The notes beneath the pieces were generated by a model, which did not search any database, had not been told where the DNA came from, and saw only the letters and a program-made list of their open reading frames with translations. A program made the translations under genes and the position numbers. Positions 1-10,436 of a stretch of DNA of 64,000 nucleotides are shown one piece after another. Within the stretch, counting starts at the first letter, position 1. Each line of letters opens with the position of its first letter. Source of the DNA: Blautia argi (GTDB lineage: Bacteria > Bacillota > Clostridia > Lachnospirales > Lachnospiraceae); NCBI RefSeq assembly GCF_003287895.1, contig NZ_CP030280.1:3108501-3172500 (forward strand), in the 5' to 3' direction.

Positions 1-30
1 TTTTGAAGAAATGATAAAAACAGAATAGAG

Positions 31-87
31 AAAATTCAGGGCGCTGCAAAATTTTATGATTCATAAATTTGCAACGCCCTGAATTTT
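31..87 (-). terminator. Terminator of the MATE gene
   Basis: A near-perfect hairpin starts two bases past the MATE stop codon. The arms AAAATTCAGGGCG (31-43) and CGCCCTGAATTTT (75-87) pair, and TGCAAA (45-50) with TTTGCA (68-73) extends the stem. T-rich DNA on the minus-strand 3' side fits intrinsic termination of leftward transcription. Confidence 0.8.
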
Positions 88-89
88 TC

Positions 90-1457
90 TTATTTTTCCA
101 GCGGTAATATCTGCTTCTTATACACATATCGCAAAAATCCCCCGCACATCGTCAGAGCAAAAATCTCTGCAATGGGGAACGCCCACCATACAGCGTGAAG
201 GCCTCCCACCTTTGCCAGTACAAAGGCCACCGGAAGAAGCACACAAAGCTGTCTTACCAGAGAAACCCAGAGGCTCAGCATTCCATGGGACATAGACTGA
301 AATACCGAAGAACTCACAATATTAAAGCCTGCAAATATAAAGCAGATACTGATAATTCTAAGAGCCGGAATCCCGATTTCCTTCATGGTTTCAGAAGCAT
401 TGAAAATACTCAGAAGCTGCCCCGGCATAAACTGGAACAGCAGCATTCCCAAAAGCATAATGCCTGTAGCATAGCATACACTCAAAAAAATAGTTCTGGT
501 AATTCGTTTCTTTTCTTTTGCCCCATAATTAAAAGCCACAATAGGAACCATACCGTTATTCAGTCCAAAGACGGGCATAAATACAAAACTCTGAAGCTTG
601 AAATACACACCAAATACAGCCGTAGCTGTAGAAGAAAATGCAATCAGAATTTTGTTCATTCCAAAGGTCATCACAGAGCCGATAGAGGACATCACAATAG
701 ATGGAACGCCTACTGCATAAATACCGGACACAATGTTTCCTGACCATTTGAATCCTCGTAAATTCAAATGTATCTCATGGTTCTTTTTCAAATTAATACA
801 AAGAGCTACAATACTTGCAATAATCTGTCCTGCCACAGTTGCAACCGCTGCCCCGGCAACCTCCATTTTCGGAAAGCCAAACAAACCGAAAATCATAATT
901 GGGTCTAAAACAATATTAATTACAGCTCCCAGGGACTGTGTAATCATTGTATAAAAGGTCTTTCCTGTGGACTGTAGCAATCTCTCAAAAGTAATCTGCA
1001 AAAACATACCAAAGGACAAACCGCAGCAAATTCTCAAATAAGAGGTACCATACGCCACAATCTGCGGATCCTGGGTCTGCACCTTCATAAAGAATTCTGC
1101 CATGGTAAGTCCCAGCACCGCAAATGCCAGATAGCTGAGGATTGCCAGAATCACACCATGATTCGCTGCCTTATTTGCCCTGTCATATTCCCGCTCTCCA
1201 AGGCTTCGGGACAACAAAGCATTGATACCTACTCCGGTACCCACTCCCACAGAAATCATAAGGTTCTGTATAGGGAATACCAGAGAAACCGCTGTCAATG
1301 CATTTTCGTTTAGCTGTGCCACAAACATACTATCTACTACATTGTACAATGCCTGTACCAGCATGGAAATCATCATAGGCACAGACATGGTAATCAATAA
1401 CCTGTTTACAGGCATAACCCCCATTTTATTTTCCTGGGGCATTTCCTGTCCTTTCAT
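90..1457 (-). CDS. MATE family multidrug/Na+ efflux transporter
   Basis: Integral membrane antiporter of the MATE family, expected to export cationic drugs or metabolites in exchange for Na+ or H+. The 455-residue product has the normal family length. It shows about 12 hydrophobic segments in two halves, an N-terminal segment typical of the DinF/NorM-like clostridial group (MISMLVQALYNVVDSMFV), and polar loops with the VGVGTGVGINALLSR stretch near residues 70-85. The start at 1457 follows GGAAGGTGA at a usable distance; a second Met five codons in is possible. It lies 28 bases downstream of the exonuclease gene in the same direction, so it may be co-transcribed. The substrate cannot be read from sequence. 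Confidence 0.9.
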   Translation of the reverse strand: MKGQEMPQENKMGVMPVNRLLITMSVPMMISMLVQALYNVVDSMFVAQLNENALTAVSLVFPIQNLMISVGVGTGVGINALLSRSLGEREYDRANKAANHGVILAILSYLAFAVLGLTMAEFFMKVQTQDPQIVAYGTSYLRICCGLSFGMFLQITFERLLQSTGKTFYTMITQSLGAVINIVLDPIMIFGLFGFPKMEVAGAAVATVAGQIIASIVALCINLKKNHEIHLNLRGFKWSGNIVSGIYAVGVPSIVMSSIGSVMTFGMNKILIAFSSTATAVFGVYFKLQSFVFMPVFGLNNGMVPIVAFNYGAKEKKRITRTIFLSVCYATGIMLLGMLLFQFMPGQLLSIFNASETMKEIGIPALRIISICFIFAGFNIVSSSVFQSMSHGMLSLWVSLVRQLCVLLPVAFVLAKVGGLHAVWWAFPIAEIFALTMCGGFLRYVYKKQILPLEK

Positions 1458-1485
1458 AATATATCACCTTCCTTTGTATTTTCTC

Positions 1486-2544
1486 TTATCTCTCTTTCCT
1501 GCGTTTCTTCTTTCCTTCCCTCTTCCTCAAGGCAGAACTGCGGCTCCTGTTTTCCTCATTTGACTGTTCCAGGGAACTTTTGCTTCCCCGAATCTTTTCA
1601 TTGTGCCGCTTCATCTGTCTTTTTTTACGCAGCTCTTCTTTTTTCTGACGAATAAAATCCGCTTCCTGCTCATCTATACACTTTAAGGTCTTAACTACAT
1701 AGTACCTTCCCTCATCCGTCTTCTTTATTCGTGCTTTTCCCTTAAAATATCCATGCTCCGGACAATAAGCAAGACAGAGATGAGATTTGGGATTCAGAGA
1801 AAACCAGCGCACCTTCTTTCTGGCTGTCTGGCCGCAGAGAAAGCATTTCGTTTTCGTTACCTCTCTGTCTTCCATGGCTTCTTCTTTTGAATAAAATTCT
1901 CTGGAAATATACTTGGAATAGTTTTCAAAAACACGATAGATTTCTTCACCTTTAGCTTTGGGATTTTGATAACAGTCAATAGAATAGTGTTCCTGAACAA
2001 AAGTTTCCGGAAGCTTCTTCAGAATTTCAGCAGTGTAATACGCATCATTCAGTGCTCTGTGGAACTTTCCCTCTTTTCCAAGATTCAGAAAATCTATGGC
2101 ATATTCCAAAGACCTTGCCGTTTTCTCACCTTCAAAATACAATCCGAACAGCTTTTGTATATCATAATAAAAAATCGGTCCCTTCAAAAAATTTATCATA
2201 CGATAATACTTCAGATTTCGCTGCAGTTCGACTAAATCAGAAGAACCCCAGGTACAAAACTTTGCTTCTGGACCACACCATCTGAAAAACTGTTTTGCTG
2301 CTTTTCCAAAAGACATTCCCTTCTCCAGCATCGCCACATCTATATCCAGAATCTCTTTTGTACGGAAATGCAGCCTTCGATACACAGCAGGCTTTATAAT
2401 CTGCTGAAAAGAGCTGATGATTTCCCCGTTTTCGTCCATTTTCACTGCACCGATTTCAATAATTTCAAAAGGCAGCTTCTTATTTTCTCTTTCCTTCCCG
2501 TAAGGACATTGATTCCATTCCAAGTCCAAAATAATATAATTCAT
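1486..2544 (-). CDS. DEDDh-type 3'-5' exonuclease with zinc-finger-like C-terminal part
   Basis: Probable 3'-5' exonuclease of the DnaQ/KapD group. The N-terminal 180 residues form the nuclease domain: DLEW at residues 7-10 gives the first two acidic ligands, and a FHRALNDAYYTAEIL stretch near 160-175 supplies the H..D pair of the DEDDh type. The remaining half is unusual. It has a CFLCGQ...CLAYCPEHG region that looks like a small zinc-binding knuckle and then a very basic, low-complexity tail rich in Lys/Arg that suggests nucleic-acid contact. The length (352 residues) exceeds that of a bare exonuclease domain for this reason. Whether the target is RNA or DNA is unknown. Confidence 0.8.
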   Translation of the reverse strand: MNYIILDLEWNQCPYGKERENKKLPFEIIEIGAVKMDENGEIISSFQQIIKPAVYRRLHFRTKEILDIDVAMLEKGMSFGKAAKQFFRWCGPEAKFCTWGSSDLVELQRNLKYYRMINFLKGPIFYYDIQKLFGLYFEGEKTARSLEYAIDFLNLGKEGKFHRALNDAYYTAEILKKLPETFVQEHYSIDCYQNPKAKGEEIYRVFENYSKYISREFYSKEEAMEDREVTKTKCFLCGQTARKKVRWFSLNPKSHLCLAYCPEHGYFKGKARIKKTDEGRYYVVKTLKCIDEQEADFIRQKKEELRKKRQMKRHNEKIRGSKSSLEQSNEENRSRSSALRKREGKKKRRKER

Positions 2545-2625
2545 ACCAGCACCTTTCTTTCGGAATCATCATTTGTGCAGAATTATTCTAGCAAAATATC
2601 CCCCTCAAGTCAATGCAGCCCCGGC

Positions 2626-4465
2626 TTATTCTACGGTAACACTCTTTGCAAGATTTCTTGGTTTATCTACGTCCAGACCTTTTGCAACAGATATATAATA
2701 TGATAAAAGCTGTAGGGGAATCACTGCCAGACTAGTTGCAAACACATCTTTTGTCCTGGGTACATACACCGTAAAATCTGCAATATCCTCCATAGAATAG
2801 TTTCCATAGGAAGTAAGACCTAAAACAGATGCCCCTCTGCTTCGCACCTCTACCAGATTGCTGATTTCCTTCTCAAACAAATTCGGCTGCGTTGCTGCTC
2901 CTATAACCAAAACCCCATCCTCTATAAAGTGAAATGGTTCCATGTTTTAATTCTCCTGCTGCATAAGCCTCTGAATGAATGTAGGAAATTTCCTTCAGCT
3001 TCAAAGAACCTTCCAGGGAAATAGCATAATCCAGACCTCTTCCTATAAAGAAAACATCTCTTGCGTGAGAATATTTATTGGCAAGCCACTGGATTCTTTC
3101 TTTTTCGTTCAAAATATGCTGTATTTTTTCCGGAAGCACCTCAAGCTCCTGAATATAGGATTCATATTCCTCATCTGCCAACACACCCCGAACCTTTCCA
3201 AATAACAGCCCAATCAGATACACAGCTGCCAATTGAGTGCTATAGGCCTTTGTCGTTGCCACCGAAATTTCCGGCCCTGCCCATGTATAAAAAACGCTGT
3301 CTGCTTCTCTGGCAATAGAACTCCCCACTACATTTACAATGCCCAGAACCTTATATCCCCGTTTCTGGGCTTCCCTTAATGCAGCCAGGGAATCGGCAGT
3401 TTCTCCAGACTGGCTGACTATTACCACTAACGTGTTTTCTGTCAAAAGGGGATTTCTGTATCGAAATTCTGATGCCAGGTCTACATCAACCGGAATCCTT
3501 GTGAGTTCCTCCAGTACATATTTTGCACAAACACACACATGATAAGCCGAACCGCATGCTACCATCTGAATACGGCTGATATTCTGAATCTCCTCATCAG
3601 ACATCTCCAGCTCCTCAATCACAATTTTCCCGTCCTTTATTCTGGGACTGATGGTGTCTGCCACTGCTTTTGGCTGTTCATAGATTTCCTTCAGCATAAA
3701 ATGCTCAAAGCCTTCTTTTTCTGCTGCCTTGGCGTCCCACTCTACAGTTTTAAATTCCTTTTGTATTTCTTCCTGGTCTTCGTCGTAAAACTGAATGGTA
3801 TCTGCTGTAATTTCTGCAATTTCCCTATCCTCAATATAACATACTGTTTTTGTATATTTCAAAATCGCCGGAACATCAGAAGCAATAAAATTTCCCTGTT
3901 CAGATTTCCCAATAATCAAAGGGCTGTCTTTTCGCACTGCATACAAAACACCTGGGTTTTCCTGAAATAAAATCCCCAATGCATAGGAGCCTCTCACTCT
4001 TCCCAAAACCTTTGTAATTGCTTCTAAAGGATTTCCCTGATAATAATAATCCAGAAGATGTGCGAGAACCTCAGTGTCTGTTTCCGAAACAAAGATATAA
4101 CCCTTTTTCTGTAAATACTCCTTGATTTCCTTATAGTTTTCAATAATTCCGTTGTGTACCACTGCAATCTTTTTATCCTTTGACACATGGGGGTGGGCAT
4201 TAACCACAGACGGCTCTCCATGTGTTGCCCAACGGGTATGTCCGATTCCACAGCAGCCCTTTACTGTACTCCCGTTATCTGTCATCTCCCGAAGCGCCTG
4301 TAAGCGTCCCTTTGCCTTAATCACTTCGAGTTTTCCCTGCTCATCACGATTATCCTGCACAGCAATACCGGCAGAATCATAACCTCTGTATTCCAGCTTT
4401 GAAAGACCGTCAATTAAAATAGATGCTGCATTTTCATTTCCCACATATCCAACAATTCCACACAT
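2626..4465 (-). CDS. glmS: Glutamine-fructose-6-phosphate aminotransferase (GlmS), apparent frameshift
   Basis: Makes glucosamine-6-phosphate from fructose-6-phosphate and glutamine, the first step towards UDP-GlcNAc and peptidoglycan. The start at 4465 (MCGIVGYVG) places the catalytic Cys at position 2 after Met removal, and CAGGAGG sits just upstream. The N-terminal glutaminase domain (about 1-240) is followed by two SIS domains (SQSGETADS, GRGLDYAISLEGSLKLKE). The frame breaks at 2926-2928, where CTTTAT reads as Tyr-Arg-Gly. Removing one T restores HGTISLIEDGVLVIGAATQPN and a normal C-terminus ending in KSVTVE. The restored length of about 612 residues is typical. No glmS ribozyme-like leader was seen in the roughly 200 bp upstream. 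The break is probably a sequence error. Confidence 0.93.
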
Positions 4466-4526
4466 GTTTTCCGCCTCCTGATGTCTTTTTTGCATAATTG
4501 TTTCTTTTTTTTACACTTTCTGCTCC

Positions 4527-4555
4527 ATTATACCAGATTTTTTTTGTTTTTTTAA
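4527..4555 (-). promoter_or_regulatory. Probable glmS promoter
   Basis: On the minus strand a perfect -10 TATAAT (4527-4532) sits 17 bp from a weak -35 TTAAAA (4550-4555). The same intergenic region holds a rightward TATAAT at 4626-4631 for the divergent MerR-type gene, 17 bp downstream of TTCCCA (4603-4608). The region is strongly T/A-rich and shows no other clear structure. Confidence 0.55.
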
Positions 4556-4665
4556 CTGTTTATTTTCTGTCTTTTGATTTTTCTCATACTTTACAAAAAA
4601 GGTTCCCATTTCTCCTGTTTTTTATTATAATATTTACCATACTCAGAATAAAGGAGGCAGATCCA

Positions 4666-5847
4666 ATGAAACTTCCCGGTTATTATACCTCAGGTGAATT
4701 TGCCAAAATGGCAAATATTTCAGTAAGAACCGTACGCTTCTATGACAAACAGAATATTTTAAAGCCCTCATATGTGTCACCCTCTGGTTCTCGTTTTTAT
4801 ACAGACCGGGATTTCGCCCGTTTGCAGCAAATTCTACTATTAAAATATCTGGGATTTTCTCTTGACGATATTAAAGAAATGACCATTAATGATGCGGATT
4901 ATCACTTTATGCTGAACTCCCTGAACCTTCAGCAAAAGCTGATCAAAGACCGTATTGAGCAGCTTCAGATGGTGGAAAAGGCCATACAGGATACCACGGA
5001 AGAAATCCGCACCAATCATGCTGTTAACTGGAGCCATATGCTGAATTTAATTCATCTTACAAATATGGAAAAAAGTATGAAAAGCCAGTACCAGAATTCC
5101 AGCAATATTTCTGCCAGAATTCATCTACATAACCTTTATTCAGAAAATAAACAAGGGTGGTTTCCCTGGCTTTTTGAGCAATGCCAGCTTCAAAAAAACA
5201 TGAACGTTCTGGAAATAGGCTGTGGAAACGGAGCTCTATGGAAAGAAAATCTCTCTCTGATTCCAGAAGAGATTTCCATTACCCTTTCTGATATCTCCCG
5301 GGGAATGCTGCGGGATACCCAAAGAGAAATCGGTACCAAAGATTCCCGTTTCTCTTTTCGTGCCTTTGACTGTCATAAAATTCCTTATCCAGACCAGCAA
5401 TTTGACCTTGTCATTGCCAATCATGTATTATTTTACTGTGATATTCCCCAGGTCTGCCGGGAAGTATCCAGAGTTTTAAAGCCTCAGGGACATTTCCTGT
5501 GCAGTGCATATGGCACACAGCACATGATTGAAATCAGCCGGCTTGTACAGGAATTTGACAGCCGTATTATTTTATCCGCAGAAAAGCTATATGAAAAGTT
5601 TGGGAAAGAAAATGGAGCAGAGCTTCTCTCCCCTTATTTTCATATTGTTCAATGGAAATTATATGAGGACAGCCTTTTCGTTGATACACCAGAGCCTATT
5701 ATTGAATATATTCTGTCCTGTCACGGAAACCAGAATCAGTACTTACTGGACCGCTATAAGGAATTTCGCTCTTATGTAGCCAAAAAAACAACCGCAGGAT
5801 TTCATATTACAAAAGAAGCCGGCGTATTCCTTTGCCAAAAATCCTGA
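4666..5847 (+). CDS. MerR-family regulator fused to a SAM-dependent methyltransferase
   Basis: A 393-residue two-domain protein. Residues 7-75 are a MerR winged helix-turn-helix (YTSGEFAKMANISVRTVRFYD then SRFYTDRDFARLQQI), and residues 80-115 form the usual coiled-coil dimer helix. Residues 160-390 are a class I methyltransferase with the SAM motif VLEIGCGNG at 181-189 and later DLVIANHVLFY. The start at 4666 is chosen because AAAGGAGG lies 8-15 bases upstream and the MerR domain begins right there; open sequence further upstream is AT-rich and non-coding in character. This architecture occurs in Firmicutes, where the regulator probably senses or modifies a small molecule. The effector and methyl acceptor are unknown. 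It is divergent from glmS and convergent with the chromate transporter genes. Confidence 0.87.
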   Translation: MKLPGYYTSGEFAKMANISVRTVRFYDKQNILKPSYVSPSGSRFYTDRDFARLQQILLLKYLGFSLDDIKEMTINDADYHFMLNSLNLQQKLIKDRIEQLQMVEKAIQDTTEEIRTNHAVNWSHMLNLIHLTNMEKSMKSQYQNSSNISARIHLHNLYSENKQGWFPWLFEQCQLQKNMNVLEIGCGNGALWKENLSLIPEEISITLSDISRGMLRDTQREIGTKDSRFSFRAFDCHKIPYPDQQFDLVIANHVLFYCDIPQVCREVSRVLKPQGHFLCSAYGTQHMIEISRLVQEFDSRIILSAEKLYEKFGKENGAELLSPYFHIVQWKLYEDSLFVDTPEPIIEYILSCHGNQNQYLLDRYKEFRSYVAKKTTAGFHITKEAGVFLCQKS

Positions 5848-5854
5848 TATAAAG

Positions 5855-6415
5855 CTACAGTTTAAAAAGGATTCCCACCGCTGCTGCGATTGCAATATAA
5901 ATGACCGGGTGTTTTTTCCATTTCTGAATGGCAAAAAACAAAAGTGCTGCCAGCAAGAGCCGTTCCCAATGAAAATCCAGAAAACTCTGCAAAGAAGTAA
6001 TCTTACTTCCAGGAAGGAAGGTTTCCATAGCTACACCGATTCCGGCCGCAATAATAAGTCCGGTAGAAGCTGGCCGCAGTCCATAAAAAATCTTCTGCAC
6101 AATGCGGGCTTCTTTAAATTTTTCCAGCATTCTGCTGATAATAATAATCACAAGAATAGACGGCAGTACCAGACCCAGCGTTGCTATGATTCCTCCCAGT
6201 ATTCCTTTCACAGAAAATCCCACATAGGTAGACATATTCACACCCATAGCTCCCGGTGTGGATTCTGATATTGCAATCATGTCCCCAATATCTGCTGCAG
6301 TAAACCAGCCTGTTTTTTCAGATATGGCATACAAAAACGGAAGTGTTGCCAATCCTCCACCTACGGCAAACAATCCTGTCTTAAAAAATTCAAAAAACAG
6401 TCTAAGATAAATCAT
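5855..6415 (-). CDS. Chromate transporter family protein, second half-size subunit
   Basis: Membrane protein of the CHR family, in which two short proteins together match one long ChrA. The 186-residue chain starts MIYLRLFFEFFKTGLFAVGGG and carries the family motif GGGLATLPFL near residues 18-27 and STPGAMGVNMSTYVGF near 52-67, with about five hydrophobic segments. The start at 6415 is set by GGAGGAAA immediately upstream and a 4-base ATGA overlap with the preceding gene, a sign of translational coupling. In this clade chromate export is not proven; a general anion role is possible. Confidence 0.85.
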   Translation of the reverse strand: MIYLRLFFEFFKTGLFAVGGGLATLPFLYAISEKTGWFTAADIGDMIAISESTPGAMGVNMSTYVGFSVKGILGGIIATLGLVLPSILVIIIISRMLEKFKEARIVQKIFYGLRPASTGLIIAAGIGVAMETFLPGSKITSLQSFLDFHWERLLLAALLFFAIQKWKKHPVIYIAIAAAVGILFKL

Positions 6416-6963
6416 GCCTTTCCTCCTTTCATCTCCTGCATACTTTTTATACTGATTCCTGCTGCGGCAGACAGAATAACAAGCACAACCGGAGAAAGAG
6501 AGGTGAATACGCTTAGCAGAGTAATGACAATACAGATTCCTGCACACCATTTATCTATGACAGATTTCTTTCCAAGCTTTAACACTGCATCTAAAATTAA
6601 AGCGCATACACAGATTCTAATACCATCAAAAGCATACTTTACATAAGTAATATGGGCAAAATTACGCAAAAATGCCGCGATGAGCATAATAATCACAAGA
6701 GAGGGGAACACAAACCCAAAGGTAGCGACAAAGCCTCCCAGTATTCCTTTTCTTCGATACCCGATAAAAGTAGAGGTGTTGACTGCTATAATACCCGGCG
6801 TACACTGTCCAATGGCATAATAGTCCATAACCTCCTCTTCGGTTGCCCAGCCTCGCTTTTCCACAATCTCCCTCTGGATAATCGGCAGCATGGCATAACC
6901 ACCACCAAAGGTCACTGCGCCCATTCTTGCAAAAACCCAGAATAATTCTAAAAGTTCCTTCAA
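6412..6963 (-). CDS. Chromate transporter family protein, first half-size subunit
   Basis: Partner of the gene that follows it with a 4-base overlap. The 183-residue protein has the same fold: the FGGGYAMLP motif at about residues 19-27, CTPGIIAVNTSTFIGYRRKG at about 54-73, and hydrophobic segments through to the C-terminus. Together the pair resembles the short-chain CHR systems of Firmicutes, where two homologous halves insert with opposite orientation. The start at 6963 follows AGGAGGATT. Transcription begins in the 93-bp AT-rich gap upstream. The substrate is assigned only by family. Confidence 0.85.
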   Translation of the reverse strand: MKELLELFWVFARMGAVTFGGGYAMLPIIQREIVEKRGWATEEEVMDYYAIGQCTPGIIAVNTSTFIGYRRKGILGGFVATFGFVFPSLVIIMLIAAFLRNFAHITYVKYAFDGIRICVCALILDAVLKLGKKSVIDKWCAGICIVITLLSVFTSLSPVVLVILSAAAGISIKSMQEMKGGKA

Positions 6964-7056
6964 TTCTGAATCCTCCTAGCTGAAATTTTTCACCCTATAA
7001 AATTATCACACTTTTTTGCTTTTGTATACTTGTATATGCGCTTTAAAAAATTCTTT

Positions 7057-9321
7057 TTATTTTAAATGCCAAATCCCTTCGTTGTATTGAGCAATGGTTC
7101 TGTCTGAGGAGAAAAATCCTGCTTTTGCAATATTTATAAGAACCTTCTGATTCCATTCTTTCTGATTCTCGTAATCTGCATATACCTGTTCCTTTATCCT
7201 GATATATTCTCTAGTATCTAAAAGGGTCATAAACCAGTCCTTTCCAATCAACTCCTTATGCAGACGAGAGAGGCTCTCCTTCTCTCCGATAGCCAAAAGC
7301 TCCTTGCCTGTAATAAAATCTACCAGTTTCTGAATCAGACTGTCCTTCTTATAAATATCCTTTGCACAATATGCGGATTCTGCATACAAATCTAAAACCT
7401 CTTGCGGCTTCTTACCAAAGATATAAATATTTTCTTCTCCTACCAAATCCCGGATTTCTACATTTGCACCGTCCTCTGTTCCCAGCGTCAAAGCTCCATT
7501 CAACATAAACTTCATGTTTCCTGTGCCGGAGGCTTCCTTTGATGCCAGAGAAATCTGCTCGGAAATATCTGCTGCCGGAATCACTTTTGCTGCCTTTGAT
7601 ACATTGTAATTCTCAATCATCAACACACGGAAATATGGACATACCTCAGGGTCATTCTCAATCAGCTCCTGTAAACATAAAATCAGATGAATAATATCCT
7701 TTGCTATAACATAAGCAGGCGCTGCTTTTGCCCCGAAAATCATGGTAATCGGACGCTTTGGTTTATTTCCGGCTTTGATATCCAGATACTTGTAAATAGC
7801 ATACAAAGCATTCATCTGCTGTCTTTTATACTCATGCAGACGTTTTACCTGCACATCAATAATGGAATTTTCATTTATTTCGATACCCTGAGTTTCCTCC
7901 ATAAATTTTTTAAATTCCAGTTTTTTCTCCAGCTTAATTTCTGCCAGCCTCTGCAGTACCTTTTCATCATCTTTATACACCAGCAGCTTTTCCAGTTCCT
8001 CTGCGTTTTTCTTAAATCCGTTTCCGATCAGGTCTTCCACATATTTGCTTAACTGTCTGTTGCAGTGCAAAAACCAACGACGGAAGGTAATACCGTTTGT
8101 CTTATTATTAAATTTCTCCGGATAAATATCATAGAAATTCTTAAGTTCTGATTTTTTCAAAATCTCTGTATGAAGAGCAGCCACACCGTTGACTGAAAAT
8201 CCATAGTGGATATCCATATGTGCCATATGCACTCGCTCATTTTCATCTATGATATACACAGATTCATCTGCATATTTTTTCCTTACTTTTTTATCCAGTT
8301 CTTTTATAACCGGAATTAACTGAGGAACAACCTCCTCCAGATACTCTAATGGCCATTTTTCCAATGCCTCTGCCAGAATCGTATGATTGGTATACGCACA
8401 GGTTTTGCTGACCGTGTCAATGGCCTCGTCCATGGAAAATCCCTTTTCCTGAAGAAGGCGAATCAACTCCGGAATTACCATAGAGGGGTGAGTATCATTA
8501 ATCTGAATTACCACATGCTCATGAAGTTTACGCAAATCATAACCCTGCTGTTCACATTCCTTTAAAATGAGCTGTGCGCCACTGCTCACCATAAAATACT
8601 GCTGGTAAATACGCAGCTTACGTCCCGCATCATCGGAATCGTCCGGATAGAGAAACAAAGTGAGATTTTTACGGATCGCTTCCTTATCAAAATCAATACT
8701 GTCCTCTGGTACAATCCTCTCATCAACCGTCTTCACATCAAATAAATGCAGTCTTCCGCAGCCTGACTCATATCCCGGAACAGCAATATCATATAAAACA
8801 GCCTCTGCCGCAAAATCCTTAAACTGTACCAAAAAGCTGTCCGGCTGTTTCATCAGCCAGCTCTCTTTTGTTATCCATGGATTTTTCACTTCTTTTTGTT
8901 TATGATTTTGAAATTTCTGCTGAAACAGTCCAAAGTGATAATTCAGCCCAATCCCATCACCCGGTAAACCCAATGTTGCAATGGAATCCAGAAAACAGGC
9001 TGCCAGTCTTCCCAGACCTCCATTTCCAAGAGAAGGCTCTGCTTCCAGTTCCTCTATCTCGCATAATTCATAACCATGCTTTTTCAATATTTTTTCTGCT
9101 TCCTCATATAATCCCAAATTAATCAGATTATTAGATAAAAGTTTTCCAATCAAAAATTCTGCAGAAATATAATATAATTTCTTTCTCCCTGTATTTGCCG
9201 GAAGCTTTTCTGCTGCCTCTCTGGTAAACAGGAGCAATGCTTCAAAAAGCTCTTCTTTTGTACAGTTATCCAAATTTTTCTGAAATCTGCCGGCAAGTAA
9301 TGCTTCTAATTTTTCTTCCAC
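7057..9321 (-). CDS. glgP: Glycogen/maltodextrin phosphorylase
   Basis: Releases glucose-1-phosphate from the non-reducing ends of glycogen or maltodextrins using inorganic phosphate. The 754-residue chain is near-normal for bacterial GT35 enzymes. Landmarks include [19 protein letters not shown] near residue 95, the NGITFRRW region near 410, and the pyridoxal-phosphate segment [20 protein letters not shown] near 595-615, whose Lys holds the cofactor. It is the last gene of a leftward operon malQ-lacI-glgP, 56 bp after the regulator. MalQ rearranges maltodextrins into chains this enzyme can degrade, which fits their pairing. No clear terminator was seen after the stop. Confidence 0.95.
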   Translation of the reverse strand: MEEKLEALLAGRFQKNLDNCTKEELFEALLLFTREAAEKLPANTGRKKLYYISAEFLIGKLLSNNLINLGLYEEAEKILKKHGYELCEIEELEAEPSLGNGGLGRLAACFLDSIATLGLPGDGIGLNYHFGLFQQKFQNHKQKEVKNPWITKESWLMKQPDSFLVQFKDFAAEAVLYDIAVPGYESGCGRLHLFDVKTVDERIVPEDSIDFDKEAIRKNLTLFLYPDDSDDAGRKLRIYQQYFMVSSGAQLILKECEQQGYDLRKLHEHVVIQINDTHPSMVIPELIRLLQEKGFSMDEAIDTVSKTCAYTNHTILAEALEKWPLEYLEEVVPQLIPVIKELDKKVRKKYADESVYIIDENERVHMAHMDIHYGFSVNGVAALHTEILKKSELKNFYDIYPEKFNNKTNGITFRRWFLHCNRQLSKYVEDLIGNGFKKNAEELEKLLVYKDDEKVLQRLAEIKLEKKLEFKKFMEETQGIEINENSIIDVQVKRLHEYKRQQMNALYAIYKYLDIKAGNKPKRPITMIFGAKAAPAYVIAKDIIHLILCLQELIENDPEVCPYFRVLMIENYNVSKAAKVIPAADISEQISLASKEASGTGNMKFMLNGALTLGTEDGANVEIRDLVGEENIYIFGKKPQEVLDLYAESAYCAKDIYKKDSLIQKLVDFITGKELLAIGEKESLSRLHKELIGKDWFMTLLDTREYIRIKEQVYADYENQKEWNQKVLINIAKAGFFSSDRTIAQYNEGIWHLK

Positions 9322-9377
9322 GTTTTTTCTCCTCTATTGTAATCTCTTTTTATGGTCTTTGTATAAACATTTGAATT

Positions 9378-10412
9378 TTAAAATTTCCTTTTTACAGGCG
9401 GAACAGTAGATTCCCTTTTTAAAAGCTCTCCCTCAAAGACTAACTGATGGGGCTTTTCTTTCCCTTTTATCATATCAAAAAGCAAATCTGCGGTTGCTTT
9501 TGCTATCTTTTCTACAGGCTGACGTATAGTAGTAATACTTGGAATATAAAACTCCCCTGTATCCATACCATCAAATCCCGCCACAGAACACTGCGCAGGA
9601 ACAGAAATCCCTGCTTCCTTAAGCGCCCTGCAGGCTCCTATGGCCATGGTATCTGAAGTTGCATAAAGAGCTGTAAATTCTGTATCCTGCAAAAGCTGCT
9701 TTGTCAGCTTATAGCCGGAGCGAAAAGAATAACGATCCTCCTCTGCATTCATGTAGCTTACCAACTCCTCCGAGTAAGGAATTCCATAATCCTGCAATGC
9801 CTTTCGATATCCCAAAAGACGCAGCTTTCCAATACTTTTATCCTCCTTCGGCGCTGTCAGAATTGCAATTCTCTCATGTCCCAGATTTATCAGATATTCT
9901 GTCATCTTGTAGCTCTCCTTAAAGTCGTCTACAGAAACAGCCGCATATTTTTCTTCCATATCTGCAGCTCGAATGGTACTGAGTACATACGGTATCTCAA
10001 GCTGCTCCATTTTTTCTCTGGGGTGTGAAAAGCTTCCTCCCAGAAAGACCAGACCACGGGGCTTTTTCTCTTTTGTTATATGCAAAGCAATATCCAGCTC
10101 ATCTTCCTGTTCTTCTACATGCTGTAAAATACAACTGTAATTCATACGCTGACATTCTCTTTCCAGCCCGCTGACCAAATCGTTAAAAAAAGTATTTCCA
10201 ATTCCTTTTACAAGGACAGCGATTGCCTTTGCATCTGTTCGCTTTAAATTTCTTGCGCTGTTATTTGGTACATAATTAGACTCTGCAATCGTCTGCAAAA
10301 TTTTTTCTTTTGTTTCCGGATTAATATCCGGATGATTGTTCATGGCCCTGGATACGGTGCTGACACCTACCCCGCACTTTTTCGCAATATCTTTTATTGT
10401 CATGTTTCCCAT
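9378..10412 (-). CDS. LacI-family transcriptional regulator of the glycogen/maltodextrin operon
   Basis: 344-residue repressor-type regulator. Residues 4-60 form the LacI helix-turn-helix and hinge (TIKDIAKKCGVGVSTVSRAMNN), and the rest is a periplasmic-binding-like effector domain with the usual SVAGFDGMDTGEF and TTIRQP signatures. The gene sits between malQ (24-bp gap) and glgP (56-bp gap), so it most likely controls this operon in response to a sugar such as maltose or a dextrin. Likely binding sites overlap the start region of the malQ transcript at 12026-12058. Met at 10412 or the third codon-distal Met (10403) could each be the start. Confidence 0.9.
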   Translation of the reverse strand: MGNMTIKDIAKKCGVGVSTVSRAMNNHPDINPETKEKILQTIAESNYVPNNSARNLKRTDAKAIAVLVKGIGNTFFNDLVSGLERECQRMNYSCILQHVEEQEDELDIALHITKEKKPRGLVFLGGSFSHPREKMEQLEIPYVLSTIRAADMEEKYAAVSVDDFKESYKMTEYLINLGHERIAILTAPKEDKSIGKLRLLGYRKALQDYGIPYSEELVSYMNAEEDRYSFRSGYKLTKQLLQDTEFTALYATSDTMAIGACRALKEAGISVPAQCSVAGFDGMDTGEFYIPSITTIRQPVEKIAKATADLLFDMIKGKEKPHQLVFEGELLKRESTVPPVKRKF

Positions 10413-10436
10413 TACGGTATCTTCCTCCCGCTTTCC

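Noticed and set aside
195..743. 182-codon rightward frame opposite the MATE gene
   Set aside because: No ribosome site, unusual His/Lys/Asn-rich composition typical of an antisense shadow, and the minus-strand MATE protein is full length.
4466..4665. glmS ribozyme upstream of glmS
   Set aside because: The short T/A-rich gap to the divergent gene lacks the length and the conserved core expected for the ribozyme.
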